This document shows, piece after piece, positions 24,338 through 31,975 of a DNA stretch of 64,000 nucleotides; positions within the stretch are counted from its first letter, which is position 1, and the number at the start of each line of letters is the position of its first letter. Source of the DNA: Nitrospirota bacterium (GTDB lineage: Bacteria; Nitrospirota; Thermodesulfovibrionia; Thermodesulfovibrionales; JdFR-85). A program made the translations under genes and the position numbers. The notes beneath the pieces were generated by a model. It had not been told where the DNA came from and did no database searches. It saw only the letters and a list, made by a program, of their open reading frames with translations. Location: positions 1 through 64,000 of the forward strand of contig JAYWMQ010000007.1 in the NCBI GenBank assembly GCA_035873375.1, given 5' to 3'.

Positions 24338-25650
24338 TGATAAATGTCGGGATTATCGGTTTTGGGACTGTGGGAACAGGCACAGCAAAAATACTGCTTG
24401 AAAACAAGGATGTCATAGAAGAGAAGACGGGCCTGCAGATAAACCTTCAGAGCATTGCCGACCTCGATATCAAAAGGGACCGGGGCGTAAAAATACCTGA
24501 AGGAATACTTACTCGTGAAATCTCCGATGTCATTGACAACCCTGATATCCATGTTGTGGTGGAACTTATCGGAGGAATTCAGCCTGCAAAGGATTTTATC
24601 CTCCGGGCATTGCGCAACGGCAAACACGTGGTGACTGCCAACAAGGCCCTCCTTGCTACAGAGGGGAGAGAAATATTTGAAGAGGCTGAAAAGAACTCTG
24701 TATCCGTAGGTCTTGAGGCGGCGGTTGCAGGCGGTATACCAATCATAAAGGTTCTTAAAGAAAGTCTTGTGGCCAACAGGATTCTTTCAATTTACGGCAT
24801 CATAAACGGCACTTCCAACTATATACTCACAAAGATGACAGAGGATGGCATTGATTTTTCAGATGCACTCAAAGAGGCCCAGAGTCTGGGTTATGCAGAG
24901 ACCGATCCAACCCTTGACATTGAAGGATTTGATACAGCTCACAAACTCACGATCATCTCCTCACTGGCCTTTGGCATTCCCCTCTCTTACGAGAAGATTC
25001 ACATTGAAGGGATTACAAGACTCACGTTACAGGATATAGAGTTTGCCGGAGAATTAGGTTACAAGATAAAGCTTCTTGCGATTACAAAGTCTGTAAACGG
25101 AGAGGTTGAGCTCAGGGTGCATCCAACCATGATACCTGAAAAATACCTGATATCCAGGGTTGACGGCGTCCTGAATGCTGTTTACGTTATGGGAGATGCA
25201 GTTGGCGAAACCCTTTATTATGGCAGAGGGGCAGGAGATATGCCGACAGGCAGTGCTGTTGTGAGTGACATTGTGGACATAGCACGAGATATTAAGAACA
25301 AAGGTGTCTCCTCTCATGGTATTGAGTTTATCGGGAAAAGGAGTGACCTTAAAATAAAGGCTATAGGTGACATAGAATCCATGTACTATTTCAGGTTCAC
25401 CGCCCTTGACCGTCCTGGTGTCCTCTCCAGGATATCCGGAATCCTCGGGGAGTATAATATAGGCATAGCTGCAGTTATACAGAAGGGCAGACGGGCCGGT
25501 GCAGCAGTTCCGCTTGTAGTGCTGACTCATAAGGCAAGGGAGCGTGATGTTCAGAAGGCCCTTCAGGAAATAGACAGGCTCGACGTCGTAGCCGACAGGA
25601 CAGCCTTTATACGTGTTGAAGGCGAGGAAACAGAGGGATTAAACGATTGA
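24337..25650 (+). CDS. hom: Homoserine dehydrogenase with C-terminal ACT domain
   Basis: This 437-residue enzyme reduces aspartate semialdehyde to homoserine with NAD(P)H, on the path to threonine and methionine. The Rossmann motif is GFGTVGTG. The substrate region has TANKALLATEG, GIINGTSNYILTKM and the LGYAETDPTLDIEG block. Residues about 350-430 are an ACT domain (FRFTALDRPGVLSRISGIL) for amino-acid feedback. It directly follows alaC with a one-base overlap, and the TusA-like and ThiF-like genes follow. Confidence 0.95.
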   Translation: MINVGIIGFGTVGTGTAKILLENKDVIEEKTGLQINLQSIADLDIKRDRGVKIPEGILTREISDVIDNPDIHVVVELIGGIQPAKDFILRALRNGKHVVTANKALLATEGREIFEEAEKNSVSVGLEAAVAGGIPIIKVLKESLVANRILSIYGIINGTSNYILTKMTEDGIDFSDALKEAQSLGYAETDPTLDIEGFDTAHKLTIISSLAFGIPLSYEKIHIEGITRLTLQDIEFAGELGYKIKLLAITKSVNGEVELRVHPTMIPEKYLISRVDGVLNAVYVMGDAVGETLYYGRGAGDMPTGSAVVSDIVDIARDIKNKGVSSHGIEFIGKRSDLKIKAIGDIESMYYFRFTALDRPGVLSRISGILGEYNIGIAAVIQKGRRAGAAVPLVVLTHKARERDVQKALQEIDRLDVVADRTAFIRVEGEETEGLND

Positions 25651-25701
25651 CGAAGGACGATTTAATCTGGTAATCTTCAATTCTTGAAGAGGAGGCAATT
25701 T

Positions 25702-25947
25702 ATGGAAGAGATTAAGCCGGATAAGACCATTAACATAAAAGGCCTGGTCTGCCCTTATACCTTTGTAAAATCCAAACTCGCTATAGAGGATATGGAGGTT
25801 GGAGAGGTGCTTGAAATTATTCTCGACTATCCGGAGGCATCAAGAAGCATACCCAAGTCCATGGAAGACCACGGCCACAAGGTACTGAAGGTTGAAAAGA
25901 TCAATGACACAGACTGGGTAATTGTTATAAGAAAGGAGAGGGAGTGA
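25702..25947 (+). CDS. TusA/SirA-family sulfur-carrier protein
   Basis: This 81-residue protein has the TusA-like fold with the conserved Cys-Pro in GLVCPYTFVKSKLAIEDM; the second proline of the common CPxP is threonine. TusA proteins carry persulfide sulfur between enzymes. The ATG at 25702 follows GGAGG with a 6-base spacer. Its stop overlaps the next ATG by one base, tightly coupling it to the MoeB/ThiF-like gene. Together with hom this suggests a sulfur-transfer role in methionine or cofactor synthesis, which is inference. Confidence 0.75.
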   Translation: MEEIKPDKTINIKGLVCPYTFVKSKLAIEDMEVGEVLEIILDYPEASRSIPKSMEDHGHKVLKVEKINDTDWVIVIRKERE

Positions 25948-26753
25948 TGGAACTTAACGACGAGCAGATACATCGTTACAGCAGACATATTATTTTACCT
26001 GAGGTTGGAGGCAAGGGACAGAAGAAACTGCTCTCGGCAAGGGTCATCCTGGTTGGCGCCGGGGGGCTCGGGTGTCCGGTGGGTTATTACCTTGCTGCAG
26101 CCGGTGTGGGGACTATAGGAATAATAGACAACGACACTATCGAACTGAGCAATCTGCAGCGCCAGATCGCCCACAATACAGAGCGTGTCGGCATGCATAA
26201 GACCGACTCGGCAAAGAAGACATTCGAGGCACTTAACCCGGACGTTAATGTGATTGCAATAAAGGAGAGAATTACAAAGGATAATATCCTTGACCTTATA
26301 AAGGATTATGATATTGTAGTAGACGGCAGTGACAACTTTCCCACAAGATACCTTGTAAACGACGCCTGTGTCCTCTCCGGCAAACCGTTGGTGAGTGGTG
26401 CAATCCTGAGATTTGAAGGCCAGGTAACTACAATCCTGCCTAAAGAGGGACACTGCTACAGGTGTCTGTTTGAGGAGCCACCTCCTCCGGGGCTTGTCCC
26501 GTCATGTCAGGAGGCAGGGGTTTTGGGGGCGCTTCCAGGTGTTATAGGCGGATTGCAGGCCATGGAGGTGCTGAAGCTGATACTCGGAAGGGGAGAGCCA
26601 CTAAAAAACCGGCTACTCATCTACGATGCCTTAAAAACATCCTTCAGAAAGGTCAAGATACCCAAGAATCCTGCATGTCCTGTATGTGGAGAAAACCCTA
26701 CAATTACAGAGCTTCATGATTATGAGGCTGAATACTGTCAGATGAGGTTTTAA
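25947..26753 (+). CDS. MoeB/ThiF-family adenylyltransferase
   Basis: This 268-residue E1-like enzyme would adenylate the C-terminus of a ubiquitin-like sulfur carrier. The ATP-binding GAGGLGCPVGYYLAAAGVG and the NLQRQIAH arginine motif are intact. Zinc-binding pairs are CYRC and CPVC, and the candidate active-site Cys is in PSCQEAGVLG. No MoaD/ThiS-like carrier is adjacent, but a TusA-like gene overlaps upstream. It may serve molybdopterin, thiamine or protein-thiocarboxylate-dependent methionine synthesis; which one cannot be decided here. Confidence 0.85.
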   Translation: MELNDEQIHRYSRHIILPEVGGKGQKKLLSARVILVGAGGLGCPVGYYLAAAGVGTIGIIDNDTIELSNLQRQIAHNTERVGMHKTDSAKKTFEALNPDVNVIAIKERITKDNILDLIKDYDIVVDGSDNFPTRYLVNDACVLSGKPLVSGAILRFEGQVTTILPKEGHCYRCLFEEPPPPGLVPSCQEAGVLGALPGVIGGLQAMEVLKLILGRGEPLKNRLLIYDALKTSFRKVKIPKNPACPVCGENPTITELHDYEAEYCQMRF

Positions 26754-26787
26754 AAAGGTCTGCTTTAGTCACAGAGGGGGAAACGGA

Positions 26788-27945
26788 GTGGACAGCATTG
26801 AAAGCGGTCCCGGAGTAGAGGGAGACAGAGTGCCTTCAAAAGTCTTTTTTGCACCTGCAAGGGTTACGAAGTGGAAATATGACGACAGTATGCCCGGAAA
26901 GCTTCAACGCCTCCTAAAAACCTTTAATCTGTCTGCAGTATTTGACAGAGACGAGTGGGTAGCAATAAAAACACACTTTGGTTCCCCGGGTGCTCACCGG
27001 ATTGTCAGGCCTGTCTTTCTGAGCAGGGTCGTTGACGCAGTAAATGAAGTGGGGGCAAACCCCTTTGTCACAGACACGGTAAGGATCAGGGGACTTGAAT
27101 ACCTGAAGGTGGCAAATTCAAACGGAATAAACCATCTCTCGGTCGGAGCCCCTATAATACTTGCTGACGGACTCTTCGGCAATGACAATATCATATTGCC
27201 CGCAGGTGAAATTCTCGGCAGGATTGCCGTGGCCTCGGCAATACATGATGCAACGGCCATGGTGGTCTGCTCCCATGTAAAGGGACATATAAATGCCGGA
27301 TATGCCGGGGCATTAAAGAATATGGCCATGGGTGGTGTAAGTTCCTCTCACAGAGAGTGCGGATGGAAATGCGGCAGGGGATCCATGCATACCATCGGAG
27401 AGGGAGAACTTACATGGGATATGGAACTCTGCAACTACTGCATGCAGTGTGTGGAGCTCTGTCCCCTTGAATTGATCGCATTCAAAGATAAAAAACTCAG
27501 GTGGGACAAGGAGCACTGCTGGAGATGCGGCCGTTGTGAAAGGGCTTGTCAGACAGGCGCCATCCACTTGCCGGGAGATGACGAAAGGTTCATGAAGTCC
27601 CTGGCAGAGGCTGCCATGGTTGTACTTAAAACCTTCAGGCCCGACAAGATAATCTACATAAACTTCCTCACAGAGATTCAGCCTGAATGTGACTGTATGC
27701 CGGCGGCTGATGTACCTGTTGTGCAGGATATCGGCATATTGTTAAGCAACGACATAGTTGCAATTGAACAGGCCTCCATTGACCTTGTTCTGAAAGAAAA
27801 ACACCTGCCGTCCTCCATGGCTGAAGGAGTGGATGAAGAGGGCGATATATTTAAAGGGCTACACAGCAAGCCCTATGAGCTACAGGTATCGGAGGCTGAG
27901 CGTCTCGGCCTTGGCAGCAGACAATACGAGTTAGTCACTGTTTAA
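26788..27945 (+). CDS. DUF362 protein with ferredoxin domain
   Basis: This 385-residue protein has a DUF362 domain (residues about 20-215) followed by two 4Fe-4S motifs (CNYCMQCVELCP and CWRCGRCERACQTG) at about 210-260. DUF362 ferredoxin proteins are common in anaerobes, and their reaction is not established. The start is a GTG at 26788 after GAGGGGG. It follows the MoeB/ThiF-like gene by 34 bases and is probably co-transcribed. A redox role in the sulfur or amino-acid block is possible but only inferred. Confidence 0.75.
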   Translation: MDSIESGPGVEGDRVPSKVFFAPARVTKWKYDDSMPGKLQRLLKTFNLSAVFDRDEWVAIKTHFGSPGAHRIVRPVFLSRVVDAVNEVGANPFVTDTVRIRGLEYLKVANSNGINHLSVGAPIILADGLFGNDNIILPAGEILGRIAVASAIHDATAMVVCSHVKGHINAGYAGALKNMAMGGVSSSHRECGWKCGRGSMHTIGEGELTWDMELCNYCMQCVELCPLELIAFKDKKLRWDKEHCWRCGRCERACQTGAIHLPGDDERFMKSLAEAAMVVLKTFRPDKIIYINFLTEIQPECDCMPAADVPVVQDIGILLSNDIVAIEQASIDLVLKEKHLPSSMAEGVDEEGDIFKGLHSKPYELQVSEAERLGLGSRQYELVTV

Positions 27946-27993
27946 TTAAGTAAGGCTCACCATCCTGTTAATCTGCAAAGAAAGGAAAAATAC

Positions 27994-28536
27994 ATGTTGA
28001 TAGAAGAGCGGCTCAGGGAACTTGAAATCGAACTCCCTGAAGCACCCTCCCCCCTCGGCTCTTACACCCCTGCCCTGAAGACCGGAAATCTGCTCTTTCT
28101 CAGTGGAATATTACCCCTGAAAGACGGGACTCTGATTGCAGAGGGTATCGTTGGCAGGGATGTTGATATTGATACTGCCGGAGAGGCAGCACGCCGGATA
28201 GTGGTTAATGCCCTGTCAATCGTCAAGGAGACCTGCGGTCTCGAAAATATCAGCAGGTGCATCAGGCTGAACGGTTATGTTGCTTCAGGGACAGACTTCC
28301 ATGAACAGCCCGCGGTACTGAATGCAGCCTCTGACCTTCTCAGGGAGATATTCGGGGAAAGGGGTATTCACACAAGAACAGCCGTAGGTGTTGCTGTCCT
28401 GCCGATGAATGCACCTGTAGAGATAGATTTTATTTTTGAGGTGAGACCAATAACAGACGGGCAAACAACAGACGGGCAATTACAAAAAAGGATAGGGCAA
28501 CCACAGGGGGGTGCCCCTACCGGGATTGTGCAATGA
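27994..28536 (+). CDS. ridA: RidA/YjgF-family enamine-imine deaminase, C-terminally extended by a REP
   Basis: This RidA-family protein would hydrolyse reactive enamines and imines released by PLP enzymes. The normal core runs to about residue 152 (IDFIFEVRP), with NLLFLSGILPL, IVKETCGLENISRCIRL and TAVGVAVLPMNAPVEIDF matching the longer YjgF branch. The last 27 or so residues (TDGQTTDGQLQKRIGQPQGG...) are encoded by a GGGCAACC-type palindrome and short GACGGGCAA repeats. This tail looks like an insertion that replaced the native stop. The stop overlaps the RAYT start by 4 bases. Confidence 0.85.
   Translation: MLIEERLRELEIELPEAPSPLGSYTPALKTGNLLFLSGILPLKDGTLIAEGIVGRDVDIDTAGEAARRIVVNALSIVKETCGLENISRCIRLNGYVASGTDFHEQPAVLNAASDLLREIFGERGIHTRTAVGVAVLPMNAPVEIDFIFEVRPITDGQTTDGQLQKRIGQPQGGAPTGIVQ
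28452..28520 (+). repeat. REP copy A, overlapping the 3' end of ridA
   Basis: GGGCAACCACAGG...TGCCCCTAC (28495-28520) is a single REP arm, preceded by two AACAGACGGGCAA words (from 28452). It matches the right arms of copies B and C. It is translated as the ridA tail. Confidence 0.85.
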
Positions 28537-29183
28537 AATACAATCCCGACATCCATCACCGCCGTTCCATTCGATTGAAAGGGTACGATTATTCACAGGC
28601 GGGATTATATTTCATAACCTTTTGCACACAAAACCGATTGTGTTTGTTCGGGGAGATTGAAAAAGGAGAAATGATTTTAAATGATGCGGGCATAATGATA
28701 AAAACCGTATGGCATGAAATACCGGAATATTATAATGAATTCAATGTTCATGAATTTATTGTTATGCCAAATCATGTTCATGGAATCATTCAAATCATAT
28801 CCAATCCCGTAGGGGCTGGCCCCCGTGCCTGCCCTATCTGTTGCCACCCTATCTGTGCCTGTCCTACCCCTACCCGCCCTATCAATGAATTTCGACAAAC
28901 AAACGGGCAATCAACAACGAATGGTCGACAGACAACGAATGGGCAACCACAGGGGGATGCCCCTACGATGTCGTTATCAGATATTATACATCGGGTTAAA
29001 ACATTAACCACAAAACGGTATACGGACGGCGTTAAAAATAATGATTGGCCTCGGTTTAACAAAAAATTATGGCAACGCGATTATTACGAGCATATTATCC
29101 GTGATGAAAAATCATATTATCAGATATCAGAGTACATACAAACCAATTCTCTGAAGTGGCAGGATGACGAATATTATGCATAA
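28533..29183 (+). CDS. REP-associated tyrosine transposase (RAYT, Y1/HUH) with an internal REP
   Basis: This 216-residue IS200/Y1-type transposase has the HUH motif VMPNHVHGI (His81, His83) and a tyrosine-rich C-terminal helix (LWQRDYYEHI to EKSYYQISEYI, about 180-202) that should carry the nucleophile. RAYT proteins nick and join single-stranded REP DNA. Residues 91-145 (GAGPRACP... to GQPQGDAP) are encoded by a REP pair (28809-28966), placed between the HUH motif and SLSDIIHRVKTL. The frame stays open. Copies A and C lie directly on both sides. It is a single-copy chromosomal gene, not a mobile insertion sequence. Confidence 0.9.
   Translation: MKYNPDIHHRRSIRLKGYDYSQAGLYFITFCTQNRLCLFGEIEKGEMILNDAGIMIKTVWHEIPEYYNEFNVHEFIVMPNHVHGIIQIISNPVGAGPRACPICCHPICACPTPTRPINEFRQTNGQSTTNGRQTTNGQPQGDAPTMSLSDIIHRVKTLTTKRYTDGVKNNDWPRFNKKLWQRDYYEHIIRDEKSYYQISEYIQTNSLKWQDDEYYA
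28809..28966. repeat. REP copy B, inverted pair inside the RAYT gene
   Basis: The left arm GTAGGGGCTGGCCCCCG... (28809-28834) and right arm ...TGCCCCTAC (28941-28966) are inverted relative to each other, with about 106 bases between. Both begin or end with GTAGGGGC or its complement. It is fully translated in the RAYT gene. Confidence 0.85.
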
Positions 29184-29196
29184 AATCACGAAACCC

Positions 29197-29318
29197 GTAG
29201 GGGCCGGCCCCCGTGCCTGCCCTATGTCTTGCCCAACCCATGCCTGCCCTGACATTGATGAACATCAAGAACAGATGAACATCAAGAACAGCGGGCAACC
29301 ACAGGGGGTTGCCCCTAC
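29197..29318. repeat. REP copy C, inverted pair downstream of the RAYT gene
   Basis: The left arm (29197-29222), GTAGGGGCCGGCCCCCG..., and the right arm (29293-29318), ending TTGCCCCTAC, match copy B. Between them is a 17-base tandem duplication (29257-29273 and 29274-29290, GATGAACATCAAGAACA). It lies in the 218-base gap before der. Confidence 0.85.
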
Positions 29319-29383
29319 ATTATTATCCTGAATCATGCAAAAACCTTCGCCCATAGACAGTCAAACCTGATTTCTGCCATATC

Positions 29384-29392
29384 TGTTATAAT
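29384..29392 (+). promoter_or_regulatory. Extended -10 promoter of der, probable leaderless start
   Basis: TGTTATAAT, an exact TGn-TATAAT, ends 9 bases before the ATG at 29402. No good -35 or Shine-Dalgarno is present. Transcription would start within about 4 bases of the ATG. Confidence 0.55.
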
Positions 29393-29401
29393 ATTGATTC
29401 C

Positions 29402-30718
29402 ATGCCTAAACCTGTAATCGCAATAATCGGAAGGCCCAATGTGGGCAAATCCACACTATTTAACAGAATGACCCGCACACACAAGGCCATAGTTGAAGAC
29501 ATACCTGGTGTCACGAGGGACAGGATTTATGAGGAGGCCACTTATGACGAGAGGGAATTTATCGTCATAGATACCGGCGGCCTCTTCCCTGAGACAGATG
29601 AGGAAATTCTGATTCAGACCAGACAGCAGGCCATGTTTGCCGTAGAAGAGGCTGACCTTATAGTGTTACTCCTTGACGGCAAAGAAGGCCTTACAGAAGT
29701 GGACAGGCAGATTGTCAATATGATGAGACCTGTAAGAAAAAAGGTCCTCTATGTGGTCAACAAAATAGACGCACGCAACAGGGAGGACAGGCTATTTGAC
29801 TTCTATTCCCTCGGGGTCGATGAACTGATTCCTTTATCAGCAGCTACTGGATACGGTTTTGCTGAATTCATGGAAAAAGTCCTTGAAAACCTGCCCGAAA
29901 AAGAGGCTACCGAAAAGGCCGCTGAGGGCCTGCCGGGAATTGCCATTGTGGGAAAACCGAATGTTGGAAAGTCCACCTTTGTTAACTCCATGCTTGGAAA
30001 GGAGCGAATGATTGTAAGTAGTGAACCAGGGACTACACGGGATTCCGTTGACAGTATCTGCAAATATTACGGAAAAGAATACGTCATCATTGATACAGCA
30101 GGACTACGCCGTAAATCAAAGATAGCAGACTACTCGCTGGAGAAATTCATGATTATCAGGGTGGTCAGGAGTATCGAAAGGGCTGATGTTGTACTCCTGC
30201 TCATAGACGCCCGCGAAGGTATATCAGAGCAGGACCAGAAGATAGCAGCATTGATCAGCAGATATGGAAAAGGACTTGTCCTGCTCTTTAACAAGTGGGA
30301 CCTCATTGAAGACCCCGACAAGAGGTACAAGGAACTCCTGAGGGAGGTCCACTGGAAACTGCGCTTTGTTGAATATGCCCCTGTCCTGACAATATCCGGA
30401 CTCTCACACAAGAGGATTACAAAGGTCTTTTCCATGGTTGATGAGATTATAAGCGAACGGAAAAAGCGTATATCCACCTCAGCCCTGAACAAATTCGTCT
30501 CGGAGATAGCCCAGTTACTCCCAACACATAAGGGTAAAAAGACAAAAATATTCTACATGACCCAGACAGACATCGAGCCACCGACTTTCGTCCTGTTTGT
30601 AAACTATCCCCAGGTCTTCAAACCGGAACATGTAAGGTTCATAGAAAGACTCATACGGCAGAAGTATACCTTTAAAGGTACCCCCGTAAGGGTCTTCATC
30701 CGTCAAAGGAGCAAATGA
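29402..30718 (+). CDS. der: Ribosome biogenesis GTPase Der (EngA)
   Basis: This 438-residue double GTPase is needed for 50S subunit maturation. Domain 1 has GRPNVGKSTLFNRM, DTGGL and NKID; domain 2 has GKPNVGKSTFVNSM, DTAGL and FNKWDL; a KH-like domain follows (residues about 350-438). All nucleotide motifs are intact. The ATG has no ribosome site and lies 9 bases after an extended -10 element. Confidence 0.96.
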   Translation: MPKPVIAIIGRPNVGKSTLFNRMTRTHKAIVEDIPGVTRDRIYEEATYDEREFIVIDTGGLFPETDEEILIQTRQQAMFAVEEADLIVLLLDGKEGLTEVDRQIVNMMRPVRKKVLYVVNKIDARNREDRLFDFYSLGVDELIPLSAATGYGFAEFMEKVLENLPEKEATEKAAEGLPGIAIVGKPNVGKSTFVNSMLGKERMIVSSEPGTTRDSVDSICKYYGKEYVIIDTAGLRRKSKIADYSLEKFMIIRVVRSIERADVVLLLIDAREGISEQDQKIAALISRYGKGLVLLFNKWDLIEDPDKRYKELLREVHWKLRFVEYAPVLTISGLSHKRITKVFSMVDEIISERKKRISTSALNKFVSEIAQLLPTHKGKKTKIFYMTQTDIEPPTFVLFVNYPQVFKPEHVRFIERLIRQKYTFKGTPVRVFIRQRSK

Positions 30719-30774
30719 AATAAACCTTACCCTTTCCGCAGCAGTGAGATCTCAGAACAGCGCATAAATAAACG

Positions 30775-30948
30775 GTGCCATGGCTGAGCAAGGATTATAT
30801 CCTTATACCTGGGTTCTCCATAAGAAGCCAGCCCCATTACCTTGTATTCACCGGAATTAATCTTGAAACCCGTGTAGTAAGTGAAGGCAGAATAAAAGAG
30901 GCCCGGCGACTATTGCTTGACATGGTCTCATATCAGGGGTTAACATAA
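30775..30948 (+). CDS. Small ORF or gene remnant (57 aa)
   Basis: A GTG-initiated frame encodes 57 residues (MPWLSKDYILIPGFSIRS..., ending SEGRIKEARRLLLDMVSYQG). It fills the 240-base gap after der and looks protein-like, with mixed polar and hydrophobic content. It has no ribosome site and no family I recognise. It may be the tail of a decayed gene. Confidence 0.3.
   Translation: MPWLSKDYILIPGFSIRSQPHYLVFTGINLETRVVSEGRIKEARRLLLDMVSYQGLT
30917..30946 (+). promoter_or_regulatory. Promoter of the 71-residue protein gene
   Basis: TTGACA (30917-30922) and TAACAT (30941-30946) have 18-base spacing. The ATG at 30959 follows 12 bases later without a Shine-Dalgarno, so the leader would be only about 6 bases. 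Confidence 0.45.
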
Positions 30949-30958
30949 AACATAGTCC

Positions 30959-31174
30959 ATGATAGAACTTATAGGCAAAAACGTATTAGTAGAGGCAAAC
31001 GGGATAACCTATACCGGCAAACTCGTAGAGATAAGCGAAACTGAGGTACACCTTGAGACAGAGCTTGGATGGGTGACACTTATGACGGAACATGTGGTTA
31101 ATATCAGGGAGGCAGAAGAAGGGGAAGACTTGGAGGGAAAGGCTTGGAGTGATGGAGTTGCAGGCTTGGAGTGA
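30959..31174 (+). CDS. Small hypothetical protein with a repeat-derived tail
   Basis: This 71-residue protein (MIELIGKNVLVEANGITYTG...) alternates strand-like segments (KNVLVEANG, YTGKLVEISE, EVHLETELG, WVTLMTEHVVNI), suggesting a small beta-barrel of SH3 or Sm-like kind. That is inference only. The last residues and stop are encoded by an 18-base direct repeat (31141-31158 and 31163-31180), so the native end may be around residue 58. No partner gene is evident. Confidence 0.5.
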   Translation: MIELIGKNVLVEANGITYTGKLVEISETEVHLETELGWVTLMTEHVVNIREAEEGEDLEGKAWSDGVAGLE

Positions 31175-31180
31175 TGGAGT
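31141..31180 (+). repeat. TGGAGT-type direct repeat
   Basis: GGCTTGGAGTGATGGAGT occurs at 31141-31158 and again at 31163-31180 with TGCA between. The TGGAGTGATGGAGT words resemble those at 14,416 and 54,797. Confidence 0.75.
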
Positions 31181-31239
31181 GGAGACCACTATCCCATGTT
31201 TTTTTCAATCGTCAATAATTCAATACTTCAATAGTCAAC

Positions 31240-31953
31240 CTAAAGGTCCCCAAAAAGAAACTGCAAAAGTGCTGCTCCCACTATTGAGGCCGTCTCAGCC
31301 CTCAATATCCGTTTGCCAAGCCCCGCGCTGATAAATCCGGACTCTTTTGCTCCCTGAACCTCCTTATCAGTAAAACCACCCTCGGGCCCTACCATGTAAT
31401 AGACAAAGGAGCTGGAAATTGAAGATGGCGGGTTGAAGCCTTTCTTCTCACTTTCAGAAAAGATAATCCTGAGTGATTCATCCTCCAGACTGTCAAACAC
31501 ATCCTTCATTTTGCAGACATCGTGAATCACCGGAACCAGCAGCCTTCCCGACTGTCTGGTCGCCTCTTCTGCCACTCTCTTCCAGTGTTCAAGCTTTCGG
31601 CTGAACCTGACCTGTGACCTCTCGGTCACCACAGGGAATATCTCTCTTACACCCAGCTCAGTCGCCTTCTGTATCACAAGGTCCATTCTGTCTCCTTTCA
31701 AAAGGCCCTGAATCAGCACAAGGTGCAACGGAGACTCTGTATCCATGGGGCATCTACCCAGGACCTCAAGCAGGATTTGTTTTTTTCCCATCTCCCGCAC
31801 ACAGGTCTTTAAAGCAAGCCCATGACCGTCCAGGACTATAACCTCATCATCCCTTGAGACCCTGAGTACATCCCTGAGGTATTTCAGGTTTTGATCTGTG
31901 ACAGCCAAATCTCTGTCATCCGGGTTTATTGAAGGAAGGATTATACGAGGCAT
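31240..31953 (-). CDS. rsmE: 16S rRNA m3U1498 methyltransferase RsmE
   Basis: This 237-residue SPOUT methyltransferase modifies U1498 of 16S rRNA. The N-terminal PUA-like region is followed by the knot motifs KGDRMDLVIQKATELGV and MVGPEGGFTDKEV, with LGKRILRAETA at the end. It is the last gene after dnaJ, 22 bases away, a common placement. Confidence 0.93.
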   Translation of the reverse strand: MPRIILPSINPDDRDLAVTDQNLKYLRDVLRVSRDDEVIVLDGHGLALKTCVREMGKKQILLEVLGRCPMDTESPLHLVLIQGLLKGDRMDLVIQKATELGVREIFPVVTERSQVRFSRKLEHWKRVAEEATRQSGRLLVPVIHDVCKMKDVFDSLEDESLRIIFSESEKKGFNPPSSISSSFVYYMVGPEGGFTDKEVQGAKESGFISAGLGKRILRAETASIVGAALLQFLFGDL

Positions 31954-31975
31954 GACATACTATTTTGATTCGCGG

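Noticed and set aside
28533-29318. RAYT region as a complete insertion sequence
   Set aside because: There are no IS ends or target-site duplications; the surrounding dyads are REP arms, typical for single-copy RAYT genes.
28452-29318. REP array as a CRISPR
   Set aside because: The repeats are inverted pairs of unequal spacing and partly coding, not direct repeats with uniform spacers; no cas genes occur.
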